From: Pseudomonadota bacterium
GTDB lineage: Bacteria > Pseudomonadota > Gammaproteobacteria > Halothiobacillales > Halothiobacillaceae
DNA: 64,000 nt
Assembly: GCA_021801265.1 (NCBI GenBank)
Contig: JAJYYE010000011.1
Span: forward strand, 171,666-235,665
Direction of reading: 5' to 3'
How positions within the stretch are numbered: position 1 is the first letter of the stretch; each line of letters opens with the position of its first letter. The position numbers were made by a program, and so were the translations under genes. Shown here one piece after another: positions 28,491 through 35,535 of the stretch. The notes below the pieces were generated by a model, which worked only from the letters and a program-made list of their open reading frames with translations, was not told where the DNA came from and made no database searches.

Positions 28491-29312
28491 TCAACCGTGT
28501 ACCAAGGTTTGATCGAACGATTTGGCGATGGCAGTCAGTTGGGGCAGATTGAGCTGGTGCTCATGAGCCAGGGTCAAAGCCCGTTGTAACCGAGCCGCTG
28601 CAGTGCGTCCTGTGCAGCTGTGCGTGGGGTCGCCCGCAAACCCTTCAAGCATCCCCGCGATTAAGGGTGCTTGCGCCAGGGATTCACCAACGAGCTTTTC
28701 TTGCAGGATAATCACCTCATTCGCTATCGCGCGCGCCAAGGGTTCGTGCGCTTGCCACAAGGTATGAACATCTCCGCCCACCACAATCCCAGCGATATTG
28801 GTTGTCAGAATGTACACATTCTTGATGACGAGCTCATGTTGCATCGCGATTAAATCAGGCACGATACGCCCATGCAGGCCAACCGCCGCCAATGCCGTCT
28901 GAATTAGCCCTGCATGGGTACCCCAAACGGGGCTTGGCATCAGCTCCTTTACGAGTTTTCCCGGCTTTTTTTCAAACCAAATCGAAATTACGGTGGGATG
29001 TTCGATGCCTACCGCTTGCCAGTCTTTGGGTAATAGCTCGTTTTGCAGCAAAACCAGGCGGTTATGCCAGTTGGGCGGGATGCTGGCAAGCACAGCGAGC
29101 AAATCCTTCTCACCCACGGCCAAAACCAGTGCGCAGGCATCAGGCGTGGCGGCCAGCACATCCGTCAAGGATTGTGCCCGCGTTACGGGTATCACCGGAT
29201 GCCCAGCTTTCAGAAAACCTGTCGCCAACACGTGGCCGATCTCACCCACACCCACCAATACAACCGGTGCCGACTTTTCAATTAAAAGGGAATCGTTATT
29301 ATCTATCTTCAT
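28491..29312 (-). CDS. Ketopantoate reductase-like NAD(P)-binding protein
   Basis: A 274-residue protein with an N-terminal nucleotide-binding motif GVGEIG (Rossmann) and a helical C-terminal part that contains VIKNVYILTTNIAG, similar to the catalytic Lys-Asn region of ketopantoate reductases. The match is distant, so PanE activity in pantothenate synthesis is only one option. The ATG at 29312 is used; the frame extends to a TTG at 29330. Neither has a good ribosome site, which suggests coupling to roxA, whose stop is 30 bases upstream. Confidence 0.7.
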   Translation of the reverse strand: MKIDNNDSLLIEKSAPVVLVGVGEIGHVLATGFLKAGHPVIPVTRAQSLTDVLAATPDACALVLAVGEKDLLAVLASIPPNWHNRLVLLQNELLPKDWQAVGIEHPTVISIWFEKKPGKLVKELMPSPVWGTHAGLIQTALAAVGLHGRIVPDLIAMQHELVIKNVYILTTNIAGIVVGGDVHTLWQAHEPLARAIANEVIILQEKLVGESLAQAPLIAGMLEGFAGDPTHSCTGRTAAARLQRALTLAHEHQLNLPQLTAIAKSFDQTLVHG

Positions 29313-29341
29313 AAAAACCCATAAAAACAATTACTTGCTTA

Positions 29342-30523
29342 TTAAAACTCAAGCGCATTAGGGCGCCATTGCACCACGCCTTCCGCATACAGATGGGCAA
29401 GAAGTTCAGCTGCTGCGGGGTGCTCAATGACGGCTGACAACTCGCGGGTATCAAAAAATACCTGTCGCGTAATCAACTGGGCCAGCGGCAGGGTTTCTTC
29501 ATTCAGCGCAATGCTCTGACCATCTACCGCCAACACGGGGCAAACCGCTTCCACGAGCAACAACCGCGCTGCGGGAGTGCGCATGAGCGCATCGCCACTA
29601 TGAATCAGCTCATCGCGCAACGCGACCGAATTGAGTGGCTCATTCTCGGGATAAAAAGCGGCATGATCCACGGGCCGTTCCGTGAGTGTTTCGGCAATAT
29701 ATTGATCAAATACGGCATCATTTTGATTGAGTAAATCATGCAACAGCCCGCGTAATTTTGTTCGCGTCGCAGGGCTTAAAGCCCCCGGATTCGAGCCAAC
29801 TTTTAAATCCGAATCACCGTACCGTGCGGTTTGATTCATACCGGTGATTAACCGATCAGTCACCCCCGCCGCCAATTCCTGGACGAGTGGCGCACGAAAA
29901 CCGATGGAATACGTCATGCACGGCTCAAGGGCCACACCGTGATGCGGGACACCCGGTGGCAAATACAACATATCCCCCGGCTCCAGCACCCATTCTTCGG
30001 TTGGCTCAAACTGTTCCAGCAGCCGAATATCCAACCCCGGTACAAAACTTGTGTGCTTCGGGGGATATTCGATCGTCCACTGGCGCGTACCCAGACCTTG
30101 CAGCAAAAATACATCATATTCATCAATATGTGCACCAACTGAACCGCCCGCTGGCGCATAAGAAATCATCAAATCATCAATACGCCAATCCGGTACAAAA
30201 CGAAAACGCTCGACTAGCGTCATCAAATCAGGAATCAATTTTTCGCAATCGGTCACCAACAGCGAATAACCCGCTTCAGGCAGACTCGTGAAATCGTCTT
30301 CCGCGAAGGGGCCATGGCGCAACATCCAAGGACGTTCCCCCGCCGATTCGAGAATCAAACGCGCGGGCACATCTTCCTCGCAGGCCAAACCTGCCAACTC
30401 CTCTGGCGACAGCGGTGAAACAAACCCCGGCATGGCTTGACGAATCAACAGCGGCTTTTTCTGCCAGTAATGTCGCAAAAAATCTTCCGTCGAAAGATTA
30501 CCCAGAACTTGCGTGATGCTCAT
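29342..30523 (-). CDS. roxA: Cupin/JmjC ribosomal oxygenase RoxA (YcfD)
   Basis: RoxA is a 2-oxoglutarate and Fe(II) dependent oxygenase that hydroxylates an arginine of ribosomal protein L16. The 393-residue protein starts with the family leader (LSTEDFLRHYWQKKPLLIRQA), has the iron motif HIDEYD and a later His in PPGVPHHGVAL, and ends with a winged-helix-like region. The ATG at 30523 has GAGGGG in place. A longer frame to 30622 has no such site. Confidence 0.92.
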   Translation of the reverse strand: MSITQVLGNLSTEDFLRHYWQKKPLLIRQAMPGFVSPLSPEELAGLACEEDVPARLILESAGERPWMLRHGPFAEDDFTSLPEAGYSLLVTDCEKLIPDLMTLVERFRFVPDWRIDDLMISYAPAGGSVGAHIDEYDVFLLQGLGTRQWTIEYPPKHTSFVPGLDIRLLEQFEPTEEWVLEPGDMLYLPPGVPHHGVALEPCMTYSIGFRAPLVQELAAGVTDRLITGMNQTARYGDSDLKVGSNPGALSPATRTKLRGLLHDLLNQNDAVFDQYIAETLTERPVDHAAFYPENEPLNSVALRDELIHSGDALMRTPAARLLLVEAVCPVLAVDGQSIALNEETLPLAQLITRQVFFDTRELSAVIEHPAAAELLAHLYAEGVVQWRPNALEF

Positions 30524-30734
30524 GAACAGCCCCTCAATAAATAGTGCGCAATAAATAATGAGCCCAAAATAATGCGCCCAAAACAGCACGCAAAGTGTAT
30601 CAGCCTCAACCCAGCGCTTCACGGCTCATCAGCAAATAGACTGCACGCCAGTCGGTTATGATATAAAAACATATCGCTCAATCTTAATCAGGCAAGCCGA
30701 ACCCCTTAAGGACAGCTGCCAAGGAATATCCAAC

Positions 30735-31115
30735 ATGCCAAAAAAATCTCGCCTGAATCGCCTGCCTGGTGACGCATATGGCACCCAGATCCACGCGCGC
30801 CTTTGGCTCATCGGCACCGATCAAAAAAATTACCTTGGCGTGGGCAAGGTGCATTTAATGGAATTGATCGATGAACTCGGCTCCATCAGTCAAGCTGCAA
30901 AAAACTTAAATATGTCGTACAAACGCGCTTGGACACTCATCGAAGAAGTCAACCAAATCGGCGCGCAACCCTATGTCACCAAGGAAGTCGGCGGCGCGGG
31001 CGGTGGTCATGCCTCACTCACTGATGCTGGGCAACATGCCGTTGCACAATACCGCGCGCTCGAACAGGAATTCCGCGAATTTGTGGCACAACGCAGCCAA
31101 GGCATTAACCTATGA
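30735..31115 (+). CDS. ModE-like winged-helix regulator, DNA-binding domain only
   Basis: The 126 residues match the N-terminal winged helix of the molybdate regulator ModE and related stand-alone proteins: HLMELIDELGSISQAAKNLNMSYKRAWTLIEEVN and GGAGGGHASLTDAG. The molybdate-binding MOP domains of full ModE are absent, so a metal response cannot be assumed. It is the first plus-strand gene after a long minus-strand stretch and overlaps the DUF455 gene by four bases (ATGA), so the two are coupled. Confidence 0.85.
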   Translation: MPKKSRLNRLPGDAYGTQIHARLWLIGTDQKNYLGVGKVHLMELIDELGSISQAAKNLNMSYKRAWTLIEEVNQIGAQPYVTKEVGGAGGGHASLTDAGQHAVAQYRALEQEFREFVAQRSQGINL

Positions 31116-31972
31116 CGCGTTCCACCGACACGGGCATACGAGAACAGGCACAGCACTGGTTGATGACGGCCGATCCGCAGCAAAAAGCCGCCGGTGCCGC
31201 CGAGCTCTACCAACAGGCGCTTAACCTAGAGGATGCGCGTGTCACACAGGCAAATCCGAACATTATTGAGCGCGTGCTCGACCCCGGTCGCCCTGCTCGC
31301 CCCGAACTGGTGGCGCCACGCAACCTCCCCCGCCGAATCACCCACACCCAAGCCGGTCGCAACATTATGGCGCACGCCTTCGCGCACATCGAGTTTAATG
31401 CCATCAATATCGCCCTCGATGCCGTGTACCGCTTCAACGACATGCCCGCCGCCTACTATCGTGATTGGCTGCGTGTCGCGGCAGAAGAAGGCAAACATTA
31501 CCAAATGCTTGCCGACTACCTTGCTGAAAATCAAGCAGCCTACGGCGACTTTCCCGCGCACGACAGCCTCTGGGAAACCGTCTGCCGCACCGACCACGAC
31601 GTCATGATTCGCATGGCGCTCGTACCGCGTGTTCTCGAAGCACGCGGGCTGGACGTTACCCCCGCCATCGCTCAAAAACTGCGCAGCAACAACGATCACC
31701 GCCTCGCCGATATTTTAGGCATTATTTATGATGAAGAAATCGGCCACGTCGAAATCGGCACACGCTGGTTCCGGTATTGCGCCGAAGCCCGCAACCTAAA
31801 TGCACGCCATACCTTCCGCGACCTGCTCAATCAATACATGAATGGGCGTATTCGCGGCCCCTACGACGAACCCGGTCGTCTCGCCGCTGGCTTCACGCAG
31901 GAAGAGCTTGATGACCTCAAAGACATGGAAGCAGAAACACTCTCCCGCTTGGGAGCCAATATCCCCGATTGA
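31112..31972 (+). CDS. DUF455 ferritin-like protein
   Basis: The 286-residue protein has the DUF455 pattern of a ferritin-like four-helix bundle with metal ligands: AHAFAHIEFNAINIALD, AAEEGKHYQML and YDEEIGHVEIG, with repeated Glu and His residues spaced as in diiron carboxylate proteins. Some relatives share ancestry with diiron hydroxylases such as MiaE. The substrate is unknown. It is coupled to a ModE-like regulator upstream, and ssrA lies about 100 bp downstream. Confidence 0.88.
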   Translation: MTRSTDTGIREQAQHWLMTADPQQKAAGAAELYQQALNLEDARVTQANPNIIERVLDPGRPARPELVAPRNLPRRITHTQAGRNIMAHAFAHIEFNAINIALDAVYRFNDMPAAYYRDWLRVAAEEGKHYQMLADYLAENQAAYGDFPAHDSLWETVCRTDHDVMIRMALVPRVLEARGLDVTPAIAQKLRSNNDHRLADILGIIYDEEIGHVEIGTRWFRYCAEARNLNARHTFRDLLNQYMNGRIRGPYDEPGRLAAGFTQEELDDLKDMEAETLSRLGANIPD

Positions 31973-31996
31973 CAAAATCACACATCAGCGGACAAT
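31969..31996 (+). promoter_or_regulatory. Possible promoter of ssrA
   Basis: A perfect TTGACA (31969-31974), which overlaps the DUF455 stop, is followed after 16 bases by GACAAT (4 of 6 to TATAAT). Transcription from here would give a leader of about 65 bases that processing must remove. A closer AATAAT at 32059 lacks a -35 box. Confidence 0.4.
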
Positions 31997-32068
31997 GCAG
32001 GCCTTCGTTGTGACTATGTATTTGAGGGGTTGAAAAACCCATTATCGCCACCACATCGAATAATCTAG

Positions 32069-32427
32069 GGGGGTGACATGGCTTCGACGCGGATCACGAA
32101 ACTCTAGGTGCATGTCGAGGGGTAGAGCCTCGTTAAAATCTGCAAAAAATTTAGTTGCCAACGACGACAACTACGCGCTCGCTGCTTAAACCCCAGTAGG
32201 GCGCCGTCTGACTGAAGCCGTGCTTGTGCGTTCAGGTTTCAGGCGTCGAATCTCACAAGATCGTCAAAAAGTGCGTCCGGCGCGGCTTGATTAAAACCTT
32301 ACCGGAATCGCGTTGCGTTTTCCCTGCCTGTTGGGTTGCGTACCGTTAAAACAATAAACAGGAAAAACATGTAGTACCGACAGCGTAGGATTTGCGGACG
32401 CGGGTTCAATTCCCGCCACCTCCACCA
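32069..32427 (+). ncRNA. ssrA: Transfer-messenger RNA (tmRNA)
   Basis: tmRNA rescues stalled ribosomes and tags the nascent protein for proteolysis. The 5' end GGGGGUG pairs with CACCUCC at the 3' end (one G-U pair) to make the tRNA-like acceptor, followed by an encoded CCA. The GACAUGGCUUCGACG segment at the 5' end and the T arm GGUUCAAUUCCCGCC are typical. The tag reading frame is at 32157-32189 and encodes ANDDNYALAA then TAA, which, after the first charged Ala, gives a tag close to the E. coli AANDENYALAA. ClpA/ClpP and ClpS-type adaptors would act on it. Confidence 0.98.
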
Positions 32428-32433
32428 AACGAT

Positions 32434-32467
32434 AAAAATACCGGGTTGATTTCCCGGTATTTTTTTG
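32434..32467 (+). terminator. Rho-independent terminator of ssrA
   Basis: AATACCGGG and CCCGGTATT form a stem around a short loop, followed by a run of seven T, just 10 bases behind the tmRNA 3' end. Confidence 0.88.
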
Positions 32468-32835
32468 TCAAAAACATGGATCACGAAGAATCCACGCTTG
32501 GGTTTTGCCGCGTGGAGATGAACCAGAGCAGGATTTTTTTAAACTGCTTGATACCTACCCGCTTTATGCGACTGAGTGGCTCCGAGCAATCATTCAGAGG
32601 ATTGGCGATTCTTGCTGGGGGTGCCCCTTGTTTTTCTGCCAACGGCGGAAACCAATCCTGCTGGAATAGCGTGGTGGTTGGCTCAGTTGCAATAGCCGGA
32701 TGAGCAAAAGGCGTCTGCCGAGGCGGGTTTTAAATCGGAGGAGATCTGGCAGCAACTGATTACCAACCAATTACCACCGGATACTTTATGGTCATCCTCC
32801 AAGCCATCATCGACACGAGAAACCTCTCGAATGAA
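32468..32835 (+). pseudogene. Degraded coding remnant behind ssrA
   Basis: No intact gene. Plus-strand frame from 32517 reads DEPEQDFFKLLDTYPLYATE and on through WGCPLFFCQRRKPILL, then stops; the neighbouring frame continues AGIAWWLAQLQ, stop, PDEQKASAEAGFKSEEIW to 32842. This frame-to-frame continuity with normal composition suggests a small gene broken by frameshifts and a stop. I do not recognise the family. Confidence 0.35.
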
Positions 32836-33390
32836 TCAATGAGACGTGAGTATTTTGACCCATGCCATATAGTGATTCATCCAGCTCTGGAGAAACTCGC
32901 GACTGGCCGCGCCGATGTTGCCGGAGTCATCAAATAATCCGTCTTTGGCTTGAATAAAGGCTTCAGGCTGGCTCATGGTTGGCACGTTCAGGTAGGACAG
33001 AATGTTACGCAGATGCTGTTGCGCCATGGCGGTGCCAATGGCGCCCACTGATACGCCAATAATCCCGGCGGGCTTGCCCTGCCAAGCATTTTGACCGTAA
33101 GGCCGCGATGCATGATCAAGGGCATTTTTGAGTACCCCAGGGATTGACCGGTTGTACTCAGGGGTGCAAAACAGAAAACCATCAGCCGCCAAGAGTTCGG
33201 CTTTCAATTGCTTGACGGCATTCGCCTGATGGTCATCGTCATCCTGATTGTAGAGTGGCAAGTTGCCGATTTGTACCTGTTTAAAAGCCAACTCCGGCGG
33301 TGCCAGTCTGGCCATGGCATCGGCCAATTTCTGATTGAATGACTCGCGGCGAAGACTGCCGACAATGACGGCAATATTGATTTGATCCAT
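32836..33390 (-). CDS. NADPH-dependent FMN reductase family protein
   Basis: A flavodoxin-like protein of 184 residues. The FMN-phosphate loop is GSLRRESFNQKLA (11-23), and the signature PEYNRSIPGVLKNALDHASR is typical of the ChrR/azoreductase/ArsH-related NAD(P)H-dependent reductases. They reduce quinones, azo dyes or chromate and may protect from oxidative stress. The natural substrate cannot be told from sequence. It stands alone in a decayed region, with a GGAG-type site before its ATG. Confidence 0.92.
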   Translation of the reverse strand: MDQINIAVIVGSLRRESFNQKLADAMARLAPPELAFKQVQIGNLPLYNQDDDDHQANAVKQLKAELLAADGFLFCTPEYNRSIPGVLKNALDHASRPYGQNAWQGKPAGIIGVSVGAIGTAMAQQHLRNILSYLNVPTMSQPEAFIQAKDGLFDDSGNIGAASREFLQSWMNHYMAWVKILTSH

Positions 33391-33438
33391 GTGAGTCTCC
33401 TTGTGGTACTCAGAACGTTGCGACCCTGATCATGAATC

Positions 33439-33664
33439 ATGACGAGGGTCAGGCTGGCGCTTGCCCACCAGAAATGTCGCTTAGAATGGAATCACCTCAA
33501 GCTAAATTTGCTTGCCCAATGCCTTGATCCATTGCTCAATAAGTTGCACATTCGCAAGATTGAATCTGCTCAGACTATACTTTCCAAAGGGTACGGAGTT
33601 GGCAATATTCAGCCAAAATCAACTGGGTGACATCGCTGCAAAGCTAAAAAACCTTGGGATTTAA
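33439..33664 (+). pseudogene. Possible frameshifted gene remnant
   Basis: One frame reads AQCLDPLLNKLHIRKIESA and continues QTILSKGYG; with a one-frame shift it continues ELAIFSQNQLGDIAAKLKNL and ends at TAA at 33664. The joined sequence has a normal helical protein look, but there is no ribosome site and I do not know the family. Weakly supported. Confidence 0.25.
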
Positions 33665-33847
33665 ACCCCCAGCCCAAGTATTTAACGAAGCGTTGCACTG
33701 ACCGGCTGAATCCATCACCTCCATTTCATGGGTTGGGTGAAGTATGGGTCCCGACGTGGGTTCTACTGCACTCGCCCCCGATAGTCCTAAGGCGACCCCG
33801 GTTGCGGTCGTGAACTTGAGGAAAGGTCGACGGTTCATGTGGGACAT
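33644..33847 (-). CDS. Orphan Tat signal peptide, probably a truncated secreted protein gene
   Basis: The 67-codon frame starts with an AAGGAG ribosome site seven bases before the ATG. It encodes MSHMNRRPFLKFTTATG, a twin-arginine motif (RRPFLK) followed by a hydrophobic stretch and an AxA-like cleavage region (SGASAVEP). After the leader only about 40 residues remain with no recognisable domain before the stop. This looks like the start of a Tat-exported redox-type protein whose body has been lost, though a small exported peptide cannot be excluded. Confidence 0.5.
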   Translation of the reverse strand: MSHMNRRPFLKFTTATGVALGLSGASAVEPTSGPILHPTHEMEVMDSAGQCNASLNTWAGGLNPKVF

Positions 33848-33976
33848 GATCTGACTCCTTCAATGATGTAAGGGATCGACACTGTTCAGAGCGCGCCCCA
33901 TGGCAATAGTACAACTTGTTGAATTTATTGTGTAAAATATCGACACTCACTGCAAAGCGGCAATGACTCTTATGTT

Positions 33977-34003
33977 GCGCGACTGGCGGTATGCCAGTCG
34001 CGC
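33977..34003. terminator. Perfect 11-bp hairpin behind the DUF2173 genes
   Basis: gcgcgactggc and gccagtcgcgc form a perfect stem with a 5-base loop, 41 bases behind the last DUF2173 gene on the minus strand. There is no U run in either direction, so it may be an RNA-stabilising 3' end or a Rho-dependent end rather than a classic terminator. Confidence 0.45.
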
Positions 34004-34044
34004 CTAAAGGTTCACTAAACCGTTGCACAAGATCCTGAGACAAA

Positions 34045-34395
34045 TCAGGTAAGGAAAGCGATCTCTCTAAGCTTTTTAAGTACTTGATTCAAACTGGCCT
34101 GATCGTTATCGATCAGGCAAACCAAGCCCGCCCAACCACATACTGAGTGTATCTTGCCGCGAACCGCCCAACCGCGTATTGGCGTCCAATCCATTGAGGG
34201 TGTCGTGGGCGTTAATAGTGCGAATACATCAATCATGCCCTGCGCCATGCGCTTGTGATCGTAGGCGAAACGTGCCAAGCGCTCAAAACCAGACTGTTCC
34301 AGAGATCCATACGTCTGCATTAAATCAGCGGTGGTACAGTCTTTATATTGGGCCAAGGCGATGACGCCCGGAATTTCCAGCATATGTTTGAGCAT
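34045..34395 (-). CDS. DUF2173 (roadblock/LC7-like) protein, copy 3
   Basis: A 116-residue protein with the DUF2173 outline: an N-terminal LEIPGVIALAQYKD strand pair, helices with ERLARFAYDHKRMAQGM, then WTPIRGWAVRGKIHSVCGWAGLVCLIDN and a final helix EASLNQ-like (QASLNQVLKKL). The fold is related to roadblock/MglB regulators of small GTPases. Function is unknown. The ATG at 34395 has GGGGGG upstream and lies just inside the stop of copy 2, so translation is coupled. Confidence 0.8.
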   Translation of the reverse strand: MLKHMLEIPGVIALAQYKDCTTADLMQTYGSLEQSGFERLARFAYDHKRMAQGMIDVFALLTPTTPSMDWTPIRGWAVRGKIHSVCGWAGLVCLIDNDQASLNQVLKKLREIAFLT

Positions 34396-34396
34396 G

Positions 34397-34741
34397 TCAT
34401 TCCCCCCACTCGGACAGGACACGGTGCGCCGCCTCATAATCAGCATGTTCGTTCTCAAGCACAAAGGCTCGATAATCCCGCGCTACCACGGATAGATTTG
34501 TACCGACAAACACAAACCCCTCAATGGGGTAAAATCCGGTAATGTCGCTGATGCCTTCCCAGCCCCGCGCCTCCATGTTGGCGATTGCCTGATCGGCGAC
34601 GCACACATGCCCCAAAAAATCGAGGGTATGCTCATCAAGTCGTCCGGGATCGGAAGAAACACTGTCGAGTCGCTGCCCCTCTCTGGTGAAGGTAAAGCAA
34701 GCCAAAGCACCTGGCACACGGGTAAGAATTTGCTCATTCAT
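34397..34741 (-). CDS. DUF2173-like protein, copy 2 (divergent)
   Basis: A 114-residue product (RVPGALACFTFTREGQRLDS at the start; GFVFVGTNLSVVARDYRAFVLENE near the end). The order of strands and helices and the size match the two flanking DUF2173 genes, but sequence identity is lower and the Trp-x-Pro-x-x-Gly-Trp segment is replaced by ITGFYPIEG. An AAGGAG ribosome site is present. It sits 16 bp behind copy 1 and overlaps copy 3 by coupling. Confidence 0.75.
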   Translation of the reverse strand: MNEQILTRVPGALACFTFTREGQRLDSVSSDPGRLDEHTLDFLGHVCVADQAIANMEARGWEGISDITGFYPIEGFVFVGTNLSVVARDYRAFVLENEHADYEAAHRVLSEWGE

Positions 34742-34757
34742 GGGGTTCTCCTTGGGT

Positions 34758-35147
34758 TCAAATCAAGACATCAGCGGCATCGGCTTGACGCTCAAGCATG
34801 AGACGCAACACGGGGGTCAGAGAAGCTTCTTTATTGTTGATGATGCAGAAAACATTCGAGACGACACAAACCGTGCGTAAGGGGCCGCGGAACGCAAAAC
34901 CCTTGCCCCCTTGAAGTCCACAGTCCTTGACCCTGGGGGCACACACGGTAGTGAGCATTTGCAAGATATCCCCCTGCATTCGCATCACCTCAAGCGTAGC
35001 GCGAGCTGCCTTGGCGAGCGTGTCGGCTTCTATCTCGCTGAGTTGACCATGGCAAACAGTCTGGTCACCCCGATAAGTAAAGCCCCCCGTCGCCACGACA
35101 CCGGGTAATTTGATGAGCGCGTCTATAAGACTGTAATTAATGGTCAT
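34758..35147 (-). CDS. DUF2173 (roadblock/LC7-like) protein, copy 1
   Basis: A 129-residue protein with LIDALIKLPGVVATGGFTYRGD at the start, a helical middle, and FRGPLRTVCVVSNVFCIINNKEASLTPVLRLM at the end, the usual DUF2173 framework. It is the first of three tandem members. The ATG follows a perfect AGGAGG site; a GTG one codon earlier is possible. This family is common in sulfur- and iron-oxidising proteobacteria, which supports the organism guess, but I know of no proven role. Confidence 0.82.
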   Translation of the reverse strand: MTINYSLIDALIKLPGVVATGGFTYRGDQTVCHGQLSEIEADTLAKAARATLEVMRMQGDILQMLTTVCAPRVKDCGLQGGKGFAFRGPLRTVCVVSNVFCIINNKEASLTPVLRLMLERQADAADVLI

Positions 35148-35415
35148 CACTGCCTCCTGGGTACGGGAACTCTACACAACTGCCGTAAAGCTAGGCTTCA
35201 TCATTTTAACCGTCAACATTAAAATAATTCAGTTATATCAATAAGTTCTATTTAATAATCTCCTAATAAGCTCAAGTGGAAATTGACCATGCTGACTTTT
35301 CTGCAGCAGGACTGTGTTAAGTCCGACAGGCTGCTAGCTAGGCTCTGCTCCAAGGAGCATGTTTCGTAATGCCCGTTTGACCCATGCATAACCAGCCCAT
35401 GCTTTAAATTCCGTT
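35148..35415 (-). other. AT-rich upstream region of the DUF2173 genes
   Basis: This stretch is clearly AT-rich between about 35200 and 35280, and probably holds the promoter of the DUF2173 genes. On the minus strand TTGACG occurs near 35212 but the -10 match at standard spacing (TAGCTT) is weak. Bases around 35302-35340 contain short inverted repeats (ggact...agtcc; gctccaaggagc). No gene is seen. Confidence 0.4.
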
Positions 35416-35520
35416 TTATAAGGGGGGCACGGAATACCAACAGAGTTGATCCCGACCCTGTTCTTTTGCGGTGTACAGGGCCTTGTCGGCGTACTCAAGA
35501 GGGGGTAGCGCGCGATCCAT
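35416..35520 (-). pseudogene. Relic of a GGDEF domain C-terminus
   Basis: The minus strand encodes 34 codons, MDRALPPLEYADKALYTAKE followed by QGRDQLCWYSVPPL and a TAA stop. ADKALYTAKEQGRDQL is the classic end of a diguanylate cyclase domain (ADxALYxAKxxGRNxV). Everything upstream of it is missing. It starts 15 bases behind the stop of the EAL gene and is in the same frame as that gene. It is therefore a fragment of a lost diguanylate cyclase gene, not a functional gene. Confidence 0.75.
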
Positions 35521-35535
35521 CCGCCCGGCACACGC

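Noticed and set aside
32069..32427. tmRNA 3' end as an attachment site with a duplicated copy downstream
   Set aside because: I looked for a second copy of the terminal sequence (ttcaattcccgccacctcc) in the window and found none.
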